Assembly (NCBI RefSeq): GCF_002953255.1
Contig: NZ_CP026498.1
Span: 7,739,366-7,803,365 of the forward strand
DNA from: Streptomyces sp. CB01881
GTDB lineage: Bacteria; Actinomycetota; Actinomycetes; Streptomycetales; Streptomycetaceae
Length of the DNA: 64,000 nt
Direction of reading: 5' to 3'
This document shows positions 1 through 7,266 of this stretch, piece after piece. The stretch's first letter is position 1; each line of letters starts with the position of its first letter. The translations under genes and the position numbers were made by a program. Below the pieces are notes generated by a model that saw only the letters and a program-made list of their open reading frames with translations, made no database searches and was not told the DNA's origin.

Positions 1-1380
1 GGCGTCGAGCCGGACCTGCTCAACGACGACAGGCTCGCCCGCGCTCTCGACGCGATCGCCCCGCATCTGGAGGAGATCACCGGCTCCGTCGGCGCGCAGG
101 CCATCGCGGAATTCGGCATCGACACCGCCCAAATTCACTGGGACATGACGTCGATGTCCCTGTTCGGCGCCTACGAGGACCAGGAAGAGGGCTTTCCGCA
201 GGTCAGGTACGGTCACCCCAAGGACCGGCGGGTGGATCTGAAGCAGATCCAGGCCGGCCTGGCCGTCACCCGCGACGGCGGGATCCCCCTCTTCCACCGG
301 GTCTACGACGGCGGCGCGGGCGAGGTCGCGCAGGTCGTCGGCGCGATGAACGCCCTGCGGAAGACCGCCGAGCGCAAGGACTTCCTGCTCGTCGCGGACT
401 CCAAACTCGTCTCCCACCCGAACATCACCGCACTGCTGGACGCGAAGGTCGACTTCATCGCCCCGCTCCCGGCCGCCCAGGTCAAGGCGGATGTCTACGC
501 CGCCCTCGACCTTCACTCCGCCCGGCCGGTCGACTACGTCAACGACCGCGACCGCGAGCGGAACACCCCCGCCGACCAACGGGAGTCCTACCGGGTCCTG
601 GAGGACGTCCACGTCATGACCGGGCCACGCAAGAGCGACCCGCAGCACCGGCTGCGCAGGATCCTGGTCCACTCCACCGGCAACGCCAAAGGCCAGCAGG
701 CCGCCCGCGCCAAGCGCCTGGCCCGGGCCGCGGAAGACCTGGAGAAACTGCAGCGCTCGGCCGGCGGCCGCTTCTACAACACCGCGGCCAAGGTCGAGGC
801 CCGCATCGGCGTGATCGCCAAAACCCGCCGGGTCGCGAGCTGCCTGCGCACCGGGGTCACCGTCGATTCCGACGGGCGCCCGTCCCTGGCCTGGCACTTC
901 GATCAGGACATCCTGGACACCGAGGCCGCCGCCGACGGCTGGTACGCCCTGGTCACCCGGCTCACTCCCGAGCAGGCCGACGCCGCCGAGGTCCTCAAGC
1001 GCTACAAGGGCCAAGGCGTCGTCGAGCGTCGCTACAACGACTTCAAGGGCCCGCTCGCCGTCGCCCCGATCTTCCTGGAACACAACCGGCGCATCGCCGC
1101 CCTGATCACCGTCATCTGCCTGGCCCTACTCGTGTTCTGCCTGATCGAACGCCAGGTCCGCCAGGCCCTGGGCCCCGACCGGACCATGGGCGGCCTCTAC
1201 CCCGACAACCGCAAGGTCCGCCCCACCGGCCGCATGATCCTCTACCACCTCGACAGCCTCATGCTCCGACCCGGCACCGCGACCAGCCCACCCGTCATCC
1301 TCATCAACCGAGGAGTCCAAGCACACCTGCTCGAACTCCTCGGCATCGACGAAACCCGACCCCGCTGGCTGGAAACCTAA
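1..1380 (+). mobile_element. 3' part of an IS4-superfamily (IS1634-like) insertion sequence
   Basis: The open frame runs in from the window edge, so the left end of the element is outside. The right end must lie close to the transposase stop, because the fdhD stop codon is only 23 bases further on. Without the left terminal repeat I cannot place the right one. The element sits just beyond the 3' end of fdhD and leaves that gene intact. Confidence 0.75.
1..1380 (+). CDS. IS1634-like transposase, 5'-truncated by the window edge
   Basis: DDE transposase that would catalyse cut-and-paste movement of its element. The frame is open from base 1, so about 459 residues are visible and the N-terminus is missing. 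Seen: an early acidic stretch IHWDMTSMSLFG (first Asp candidate), a second Asp in LLVADSKLVS, and a C-terminal block YKGQGVVERRYNDFKG. That block fits the IS4 signature Y-(2)-R-(3)-E-(6)-K with Gln in place of Arg. A hydrophobic helix (ALITVICLALLVFCLIE) follows, as is usual in this group. The C-terminus is complete. Whether the copy is active cannot be judged without the rest of the element. Confidence 0.85.
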   Translation, partial: GVEPDLLNDDRLARALDAIAPHLEEITGSVGAQAIAEFGIDTAQIHWDMTSMSLFGAYEDQEEGFPQVRYGHPKDRRVDLKQIQAGLAVTRDGGIPLFHRVYDGGAGEVAQVVGAMNALRKTAERKDFLLVADSKLVSHPNITALLDAKVDFIAPLPAAQVKADVYAALDLHSARPVDYVNDRDRERNTPADQRESYRVLEDVHVMTGPRKSDPQHRLRRILVHSTGNAKGQQAARAKRLARAAEDLEKLQRSAGGRFYNTAAKVEARIGVIAKTRRVASCLRTGVTVDSDGRPSLAWHFDQDILDTEAAADGWYALVTRLTPEQADAAEVLKRYKGQGVVERRYNDFKGPLAVAPIFLEHNRRIAALITVICLALLVFCLIERQVRQALGPDRTMGGLYPDNRKVRPTGRMILYHLDSLMLRPGTATSPPVILINRGVQAHLLELLGIDETRPRWLET

Positions 1381-1403
1381 GACCCCACCTGCGAAGTCAC
1401 CGG

Positions 1404-2228
1404 CTAGCCGGTGATGCGGTCCGGGCGGGTGTAGACGTTGGCGCCCTCGCCGCGCAGGAAGCCGACCAGGGTCAGGCCCAGCTCCTCGGCGAGGTCAACC
1501 GCGAGCGAGGACGGTGCCGAGACGGCGGCCAGCAGCGGTATGCCCGCCAGCGCCGCCTTCTGGGTCAGCTCGAACGACGCCCGCCCGCTGACCAGCAGCA
1601 CGTGCCCGGTCAGCGGCAGCCGCCCGGCGCGCAGCGCCCAGCCGACCACCTTGTCCACCGCGTTGTGCCGGCCGACGTCCTCACGGGCGCAGAGCAGCTC
1701 GCCGGTCGTGCCGTCGAACAGTCCGGCCGCGTGCAGGCCGCCGGTCGACTCGAAGGTGCGCTGCGCGGCCCGCAGGGCGTCCGGCAGCCCGTACAGCAGG
1801 GCGGGCGGGACGGTCAGCGGATCGTCCGCGACGGGGTGGCGGACGTGGGTGCGGACGGCGTCCACGGTGTCCCGGCCGCAGAGGCCGCAGGCGCTGGTGG
1901 TGAGCAGGTTGCGGTGGGCGGAGAGCGGGACGGTGCCGACGCCGCGCAGCGTCGCGTCCACCACGTTGTAGGTGTTGGCGCCGGCCTCGTCCGTCCCGGC
2001 GCAGTAGCGCAGCGCGGCCAGCCCGTCCGTCGTGTGGACCAGCCCCTCGCCGACCAGGAAGCCGGCCACCAGGTCGAAGTCCTGCCCCGGGGTGCGCATG
2101 GTCACCGTGAGCGGCTCGCCGCCGAGCCGGATCTCCAGCGGCTCCTCCGCCGCGAGCGCGTCCGGCCGCGCGCTGCGCACGTCCCCGCGCAGTCGCACGA
2201 CCCGCCGTCGCGCCGTCGCCCGTGTCAT
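1404..2228 (-). CDS. fdhD: FdhD, sulfurtransferase for formate dehydrogenase maturation
   Basis: FdhD moves sulfur from a cysteine desulfurase to the molybdenum-bis-MGD cofactor of formate dehydrogenase, a step needed for activity. The 274-residue length is normal for the family. The sulfur-carrying CxxC motif is present (SACGLCGRD, Cys114 and Cys117), as is the C-terminal family block AREDVGRHNAVDKVVG. No formate dehydrogenase is in the window. The gene is divergent from hutH with about 150 bases between. The HutF route of histidine breakdown releases formate, so the placement may be functional, but that is an inference. Confidence 0.93.
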   Translation of the reverse strand: MTRATARRRVVRLRGDVRSARPDALAAEEPLEIRLGGEPLTVTMRTPGQDFDLVAGFLVGEGLVHTTDGLAALRYCAGTDEAGANTYNVVDATLRGVGTVPLSAHRNLLTTSACGLCGRDTVDAVRTHVRHPVADDPLTVPPALLYGLPDALRAAQRTFESTGGLHAAGLFDGTTGELLCAREDVGRHNAVDKVVGWALRAGRLPLTGHVLLVSGRASFELTQKAALAGIPLLAAVSAPSSLAVDLAEELGLTLVGFLRGEGANVYTRPDRITG

Positions 2229-2342
2229 CGCCCCGCCACCTCCGCGCCGTTCGTCACCCCCACAGCGTGCGCCACGGGCCGGGGTAACCGAAAATCCTGC
2301 TGACCGGCGCAGCGTCCGCGGAGACCGAATGGGCGCAGGCGG

Positions 2343-2378
2343 TTGTCATATCTTCATTCACCTGATGTGATGGTGTAT
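2343..2378 (+). promoter_or_regulatory. hutH promoter, start codon at or next to the transcription start
   Basis: TTGTCA at 2343-2348, a 17-base spacer, TGTGAT at 2366-2371 and 7 bases to the ATG at 2379 form a plausible sigma-70-type promoter for a leaderless message. No Shine-Dalgarno sequence is seen before 2379. The TTG at 2343 that opens the longest frame is therefore read as a -35 box, not a start. TCATTCA at 2354-2360 is the reverse complement of TGAATGA, which occurs twice upstream of hutU. Confidence 0.5.
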
Positions 2379-3962
2379 ATGGATATGCACAGTGCTGCGG
2401 CCCCCCACGCGCCGCTCGTCCAGGTCGGCAAGGCCGACGTCAGCGCCGAGGACGTGCTGGCCGTCGCCCGTGGCAACGCCAAGGTCGAGATCGGCCCCGA
2501 CGCGATCGCCGAGATGGCGACCGCGCGTGCCCGGATCGACGCCCTCGCCGCCGAACCGCGCCCCGTCTACGGCGTCTCCACCGGCTTCGGCGCACTCGCC
2601 GTCCGGCACATCAGCCCCGAGCTGCGCGCCCAGCTCCAGCGCTCGCTGGTGCGCTCGCACGCCGCCGGCATGGGCCCGGCGGTGGAGCGCGAGGTGGTCC
2701 GCGCGCTGATCTTCCTGCGGATGAAGACGCTCGCCTCGGGCCGGACCGGCGTGCGCCCGCTCGTCGCCCAGACCATGGCCGCCATCCTCAACGCCGGCAT
2801 CACCCCGGTGGTCCGCGAGTTCGGCTCGCTCGGCTGCTCCGGCGACCTCGCGCCGCTGTCGCACTGCGCGCTGGCCCTGATGGGCGAAGGCGTGGCCACC
2901 GGCCCCGACGGCGTCGAGAAGCCCGCCGGCGAGCTGCTCGCCGCGGCCGGCATCGAGCCGGTCGAGCTGCTGGAGAAGGAGGGCCTGGCCCTCATCAACG
3001 GCACCGACGGCATGCTCGGCATGCTGGTGATGGCCATCGCCGACCTCCAGCGCCTGTTCACCACCGCCGACATCACCGCCGCGATGACCCTGGAGGCGCT
3101 GCTCGGCTCCGACAAGGTGCTCGCCCCCGAGCTGCACGCCCCGATCCGCCCGCACCCCGGCCAGGCGCTCTCCGCCGCCAACATGCTGGCCGTCCTCAAG
3201 GACTCCGGCCTCACCGGCCACCACCAGGACGACGCGCCGCGCGTCCAGGACGCCTACTCGATCCGCTGCGCCCCGCAGGTCGCCGGCGCCGGGCGCGACA
3301 CCCTGGCCCACGCCGCGCTGGTCGCCTCCCGCGAGCTGGCCGCCTCCGTCGACAACCCGGTGGTGCTGCCGGACGGCCGCGTCGAGTCCAACGGCAACTT
3401 CCACGGCGCCCCGGTCGCGTACGTGCTGGACTTCCTCGCCATCGCCGCCGCCGACCTCGGCTCGATCTCCGAGCGCCGCACCGACCGGCTGCTCGACAAG
3501 GCCCGCTCGCACGGCCTGCCGGCCTTCCTGGCCGACGACCCGGGCGTGGACTCCGGCCTGATGATCGCCCAGTACACCCAGGCGGCGCTGGTCAGCGAGA
3601 ACAAGCGGCTCGCGGTTCCGGCCTCGGTCGACTCGATCCCGTCCTCGGCGATGCAGGAGGACCACGTCTCGATGGGCTGGTCCGCAGCCCGCAAGCTGCG
3701 CCAGGCGGTCGAGAACCTCGGCCGGATCCTCGCCGTCGAACTCACCGCCGCCGCCCGCGCACTGGAGATCCGCCAGCAGGCCGACGCCAGCGGCACGGTG
3801 GCCCCCGCCACCGCCGCGGCGATGGCCGCCGCCCGGGAGGCCGGGGTCGGCGGCGCCGGCCGCGACCGCTTCCTCTCGCCGGACCTGGAGGCCGCCGCCG
3901 CGCTGGTCGCCTCCGGCGCGCTGGTGCAGGCGGTCGAGCAGGTTACCGGTCCGCTGGCCTGA
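2379..3962 (+). CDS. hutH: Histidine ammonia-lyase
   Basis: First step of histidine catabolism: non-oxidative deamination of L-histidine to urocanate and ammonia. With the start at 2379 (MDMHS) the protein has 527 residues, close to the usual 510-530. The prosthetic MIO group forms from an Ala/Cys-Ser-Gly tripeptide; here it is Cys153-Ser154-Gly155 in GSLGCSGDLAPLSH. Other family blocks seen are YGVSTGFGALA near the N-terminus, QDAYSIRCAPQV and ESNGNFHGAPVA. The gene stands about 3.3 kb from the rest of the hut genes and has its own promoter. ATG 2385 is an alternative start. Confidence 0.96.
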   Translation: MDMHSAAAPHAPLVQVGKADVSAEDVLAVARGNAKVEIGPDAIAEMATARARIDALAAEPRPVYGVSTGFGALAVRHISPELRAQLQRSLVRSHAAGMGPAVEREVVRALIFLRMKTLASGRTGVRPLVAQTMAAILNAGITPVVREFGSLGCSGDLAPLSHCALALMGEGVATGPDGVEKPAGELLAAAGIEPVELLEKEGLALINGTDGMLGMLVMAIADLQRLFTTADITAAMTLEALLGSDKVLAPELHAPIRPHPGQALSAANMLAVLKDSGLTGHHQDDAPRVQDAYSIRCAPQVAGAGRDTLAHAALVASRELAASVDNPVVLPDGRVESNGNFHGAPVAYVLDFLAIAAADLGSISERRTDRLLDKARSHGLPAFLADDPGVDSGLMIAQYTQAALVSENKRLAVPASVDSIPSSAMQEDHVSMGWSAARKLRQAVENLGRILAVELTAAARALEIRQQADASGTVAPATAAAMAAAREAGVGGAGRDRFLSPDLEAAAALVASGALVQAVEQVTGPLA

Positions 3963-4023
3963 CGGCCGGAGCCCGACGGCCCGGGCCCGACGGCCGAGGC
4001 ACGATGTCGCGGGGCGGGTGGGA

Positions 4024-4446
4024 TCAGTCCCACTCGCTCCGCGGCTGCTTCGGCCGGCGGTCCTCCCGCCGGTTGCCCAGGGCGGCCGCGACGTTGACCC
4101 CGACGATCCCGGTCCAGCAGACCACCAGGCCCAGGAGGCCGGTGAAGCCGTTGCTCCCGCCGTTGGTCGCGATGGCGGTCAGCGGGATGCCCAGGACCAG
4201 CGAGGCCATCGGCAGCCTCGTGCCGGAGCGGCCGCTCCGGCGGCGCAGGTGCTCGGCCGGCCCGTAGTCGTCGAGCCGCTCGGCGACCCGGCGCTCCACC
4301 CGGGCGTCGAGGCGGGCGTCCAGCCGGGACTCCAGGCGGGTCAGGAACGAGTCGACCAGCTCGGGCTCGTACTCCTTGCCGAGTTCCTTGCGGGCCTGCA
4401 GGGTGGCGTCGAGGTCGCGGCGCAGTTCGTCCTGGCGAGTGTTCAT
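4024..4446 (-). CDS. Small membrane protein with charged N-terminal helix
   Basis: 140 residues. Residues 1-60 are highly charged and predicted helical (ERRVAERLDDYG), and about residues 80-125 contain two hydrophobic segments (LPMASLVLGIPLTAIA and GLLGLVVCWTGIVGVNVAA). The tail is basic (GNRREDRRPKQPR). This looks like a two-pass inner-membrane protein of the kind found beside hutH in streptomycetes. It is convergent with hutH. No catalytic motif is visible and the function is unknown. Confidence 0.75.
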   Translation of the reverse strand: MNTRQDELRRDLDATLQARKELGKEYEPELVDSFLTRLESRLDARLDARVERRVAERLDDYGPAEHLRRRSGRSGTRLPMASLVLGIPLTAIATNGGSNGFTGLLGLVVCWTGIVGVNVAAALGNRREDRRPKQPRSEWD

Positions 4447-4566
4447 GGCTATCAGCCTGGGACCGCGAGGCCTGCGCGGTCCATCCGTCCGCGCGGTAAT
4501 CCGGGCGGACTCAGGGGGAAATCAGGGTCACCCCGAGGGTCCGGGGAAGCCCGTCCCGCCCCTCGG

Positions 4567-4601
4567 GACGTCTCATCCGGCGTCCCGGCGTACGAGACGT
4601 C
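4567..4601. promoter_or_regulatory. Inverted repeat, candidate operator of the RpiR-type regulator
   Basis: GACGTCTC (4567-4574) and GAGACGTC (4594-4601) are perfect 8-base inverted arms separated by 19 bases. The right arm also contains the 8-base palindrome AGACGTCT. The site is 66 bases upstream of the regulator start at 4668. Autoregulation is an inference from position. Confidence 0.45.
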
Positions 4602-4667
4602 TTTGCCAGCGGCCGCGCACTGCTGCACAGTCGTCGTCCGAACAGCTCGCACCCGGAGGTACCGCTG

Positions 4668-5537
4668 ATGACCGCCACCGACGACACCGGCACGGTCGGC
4701 CCCTCCGCCCGGCTGCTCCAGCTCTTCGAGGGCCACCGGCTCACCCCCACCCAGCGCCGGATCGCGCACTCGCTGGTCCGGCACGCCACCGAGGCGCCCT
4801 TCCTCTCCAGTGTCGAGGTCGCCGAACTGGCCGGGGTCAGCCAGCCCTCCGTCACCCGCTTCGCGGTTGCCCTCGGCTACGACGGCTACCCGGCGCTGCG
4901 CAGGCAGCTGCGCGAACTCGGCGCGGGCGAGCCGGCCGCCCCCGAGACCCCGGCCGACGCCGTCCGCAACGAGCACCAGCAGGCCGTCCTCGCCGAGATC
5001 GAGCACCTGCGGCTCCTCGCCGACCTCCTCGCCGATCCCGAGCCGATCACCCGCGCCGCCCGCCTCCTCGCCGCCTCCCGCCCGCTGCCCGTCCTCGGCC
5101 TGCGGGCCGCCTCCGCCCAGGCCCGCGGCTTCGCCTACTTCGCGGCCAAGGTGCACCCCGACATCCGGCTCCTCGACGAGGGCGGCAGCATGCTCGCCGA
5201 CCGGCTCGAACAGGCCGCCGCGGCCGGCGCCAGCGCCCTGCTCTGCTTCGCGCTGCCGCGCTACCCGCGCGAGCTGATGGACGCCCTGGCGGTGGCCCGG
5301 GAGTGCGGGCTGACCGTCCTCACCGTCGCCGACAGCGCGTTCGCGCCGGTCGCCAAGCTCTCCGACCTGATGCTGCCGGCCGCCGTCGGCACCGGGCTCG
5401 TCTTCGACACCGCCTGCGCGCCGATGATGCTCGGCCGGGTGCTGCTGCAGACCATGTGCGACGAACTCCCCGGTGCGGAGGCCCGGTTGGAGGCGATCGA
5501 GCAGTCGGCGGCGGCGCGCGGTCTCTTCCTGGAGTAG
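4668..5537 (+). CDS. MurR/RpiR-family transcriptional regulator
   Basis: 289 residues. The N-terminal RpiR helix-turn-helix domain is about residues 10-90 (VAELAGVSQPSVTRFAVALG is the recognition region). A C-terminal SIS phosphosugar-binding domain is about residues 115-270 (PLPVLGLRAASAQARGFAYF, then a Rossmann-like stretch). Members usually sense phosphosugars or related metabolites; the ligand here is unknown. A good ribosome site (GGAGG, 4656-4660) precedes ATG 4668. An inverted repeat lies upstream. The last codons and stop lie in a 16-base tandem duplication. The gene is close to hutH, but nothing in the sequence shows that it controls hut genes. Confidence 0.88.
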   Translation: MTATDDTGTVGPSARLLQLFEGHRLTPTQRRIAHSLVRHATEAPFLSSVEVAELAGVSQPSVTRFAVALGYDGYPALRRQLRELGAGEPAAPETPADAVRNEHQQAVLAEIEHLRLLADLLADPEPITRAARLLAASRPLPVLGLRAASAQARGFAYFAAKVHPDIRLLDEGGSMLADRLEQAAAAGASALLCFALPRYPRELMDALAVARECGLTVLTVADSAFAPVAKLSDLMLPAAVGTGLVFDTACAPMMLGRVLLQTMCDELPGAEARLEAIEQSAAARGLFLE

Positions 5538-5559
5538 AAGGGGCCTGGAGTAGAAGGGA
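5528..5559 (+). repeat. Two-copy 16-bp tandem duplication spanning the RpiR stop codon
   Basis: CCTGGAGTAGAAGGGG at 5528-5543 is repeated at 5544-5559 with one change in the last base. The first copy holds the last two codons and the TAG stop of the regulator. The duplication therefore leaves the protein unchanged and adds a second tail with a stop. Confidence 0.8.
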
Positions 5560-5587
5560 CCCGGAGCGGCCGGCGGCGGCCGGACGG

Positions 5588-6067
5588 TCAGCCGGCGAGG
5601 GCGTTCCGGAGCCGGTCCAGGGTGGCGCGCATGCCGGCCCGGTTGGCCGCGGGCCGCCGCTCCGGGGAGACCCCGGTGAAGACCTTGCCGAGCAGCTCGG
5701 CGAACGGCGCGCTGCGCCCGGTGCGCAGGTCCCGCCAGTACTCGGTGACCGTCGTCCCGCCGTTCCCGTCCGCCGCGAAGCGGTAGCCCCACTCGGCGAT
5801 CGGGATCCCGAACGAGTCGACCCGGAAGGCGAATTCACGGTCCGGATCGGCGACCGTCACCCGGCAGGTGGTGAACCAGACGAAGAGCCCGCGGCGGTTG
5901 AACCCGACGAACCGCTCGCCCGCCCGGAGCGACCCCCGGCGGGCCCAGACCGCGCGGCACTCCGGGCTCCACTCGCCCGTCCGGCGCACCTCGCTGACGG
6001 CCCGGTAGGCGGCGGCCGGCCCGGCCGCCACCGTGACGCTCTCCTCGATGCTCCACTCGCGGCCCAT
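5588..6067 (-). CDS. SRPBCC (START/Bet v 1-like) family protein
   Basis: 159 residues from ATG 6067, which has GGGAGGGG just upstream; an upstream in-frame start at 6136 lacks such support. The fold is suggested by the opening SIEESVTVAAGPAAAYRAVSEVRRTGEWSPE and the downstream FRVDSFGIPIAEWGYRF and GTTVTEYWRD blocks, typical of polyketide cyclase/dehydrase-like SRPBCC proteins. These form a hydrophobic pocket that binds small lipids or polyketides. No specific ligand can be named. It is convergent with the RpiR regulator. Confidence 0.8.
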   Translation of the reverse strand: MGREWSIEESVTVAAGPAAAYRAVSEVRRTGEWSPECRAVWARRGSLRAGERFVGFNRRGLFVWFTTCRVTVADPDREFAFRVDSFGIPIAEWGYRFAADGNGGTTVTEYWRDLRTGRSAPFAELLGKVFTGVSPERRPAANRAGMRATLDRLRNALAG

Positions 6068-6184
6068 TGCGGCCCCTCCCCGATCGTTCCCGCCCGGTGT
6101 CGGCGCTTGTGCGCGCGTCAGTGACCGTACCGTCACGTTGCCGATCCGCCCAGAGCGGGTATCACCCTGTCAGGGGGTGCCGCC

Positions 6185-6505
6185 ATGCGCGTGATCCACG
6201 AGATGAAGTTCGTCGGCCGGCTCGCCTCCGGTGCCGACGAATGGTCCTGCCCCGCCTGCGGACGCCGCGTCACCCTGCGCCGTCTGCCCGGACCCGAACT
6301 CACCGTCCTCGACCCGGGTGACGAGAGCGCCGTCCATGTCGGCGTCATCGAACCCGACGCCGGCGCGGCCGCCGCGGCCGAGAGGTACGGCCTCGGCCCC
6401 GTCCAGGAGATCCCCCGCCCGCCCCGCCCGGCCGCCCCCGACGACGAGGACCGCCGCTGGCTCGCCGAGATCGGCATCGACTGGGACGGCGGCGCGGCGG
6501 CGTGA
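6185..6505 (+). CDS. Hypothetical protein with a single CPAC zinc-knuckle-like pair
   Basis: 106 residues. The only visible motif is DEWSCPACGRRVTLRR near residue 22, half of a possible zinc ribbon. The middle is acidic (LTVLDPGDESAVHVGVIEPD) and the C-terminus is Pro- and Asp-rich. A purine-rich GGGGG lies 8 bases before ATG 6185. It looks like a small cytoplasmic actinobacterial protein. I do not recognise a function. Confidence 0.65.
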   Translation: MRVIHEMKFVGRLASGADEWSCPACGRRVTLRRLPGPELTVLDPGDESAVHVGVIEPDAGAAAAAERYGLGPVQEIPRPPRPAAPDDEDRRWLAEIGIDWDGGAAA

Positions 6506-6512
6506 GGGTGTG

Positions 6513-7085
6513 TCAGCGGCGCGGGGCGTAGAGCGGCAGCGAGGCGGTCTGCAGCTCCGGTGGCAGGGGTGCGGCGAGCGGAACGGGCTCGCCGTACTTC
6601 CCGTGCAGCACGCCCTGGTAGGCGCCGTCGCGCGGGTGGGTGTAGAGCGTCCAGGTGCCGTTGCGCGGGTCGACCGCAAGGAGGACGGCCACGCTCGCGC
6701 CGGCGTACCAGTCGGTCTTGGTGGCGATACTCCTCACACCTTCCGAGTTGGAGATCACCTCGACGGCCAGTGCGACCTCGTGGGGGTCGGCCAGCCACGC
6801 GTCGTCCTCGTCCCAGTCCACCGGGAGGACGACCAGATCAGGAGTGACGTAGTCCTCGTCGTTGCCGGGCATGTAGATGGACGACACCTCGTAGGCGCCC
6901 AGATCTGCGGGCAGCTGCGGGTCAAGCTGGATGCGTAGGCGTCGTACGGTCCCCGCGTGCTTGCCGCGGCGGGCCGGGGACATCACCAGGGTTCCTCCGA
7001 TGATCTGCACGCGGAGGCCGGTGCTCCGTTCGATCTCCTCGGCGGCGTCACGGAGTCTCCCGGGGCGCACGGTGATGGCCGTCAT
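6513..7085 (-). CDS. Uma2-family (DUF820) putative endonuclease
   Basis: 190 residues. The Uma2 fold is a PD-(D/E)XK nuclease-like core. Seen here are YVTPDLVVLP (Asp of the core) and LAVEVISNSEGVRSIATKTDWYA (Glu, then Lys). The N-terminal YEVSSIYMPG and C-terminal strand pattern match the family. Streptomycetes carry many paralogues, usually as single genes without a known target; a role in DNA cleavage or defence is unproven. It ends 7 bases from the end of the CPAC protein gene, with which it is convergent. Confidence 0.85.
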   Translation of the reverse strand: MTAITVRPGRLRDAAEEIERSTGLRVQIIGGTLVMSPARRGKHAGTVRRLRIQLDPQLPADLGAYEVSSIYMPGNDEDYVTPDLVVLPVDWDEDDAWLADPHEVALAVEVISNSEGVRSIATKTDWYAGASVAVLLAVDPRNGTWTLYTHPRDGAYQGVLHGKYGEPVPLAAPLPPELQTASLPLYAPRR

Positions 7086-7210
7086 CGCGTCCTCCGTCCG
7101 TCGGCGCTGGGCCGAGTGGCTGGTGTTCGCCGGGTTCAGGGTAACGCTCGGGGCCAGAACGCGCGGGCGCTGATCGGATGGCTCCGAGGTCTGGCCGGAA
7201 GCTGAATGAT

Positions 7211-7247
7211 TGGATATATTCAGCCGAGTAGAGTCTGAATGAATTCA
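7211..7247. promoter_or_regulatory. Paired dyads flanking the hutU -10 box, candidate hut operator
   Basis: TGGATATATTCA (7211-7222) and TGAATGAATTCA (7236-7247) both fit TGRAT-NN-ATTCA and lie 25 bases apart. Between them is TAGAGT (7229-7234), a good -10 box, so the second dyad covers the expected transcription start. CTGAATGA also occurs as a direct repeat at 7202-7209 and 7235-7242. This geometry suits a repressor responding to urocanate or histidine, but the regulator is not identified here. Confidence 0.5.
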
Positions 7248-7266
7248 TCCGCAGGGAGGCCGTGAC

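Noticed and set aside
2343..2378. TTG start 12 codons upstream for hutH
   Set aside because: The TTG is part of a TTGTCA -35 box with a 17-base spacer to TGTGAT, and homologues begin near the ATG at 2379.
4668..5537. RpiR protein as the proven hut repressor
   Set aside because: Only proximity supports it; its SIS domain suggests a phosphosugar ligand and its candidate operator differs from the hutU dyads.
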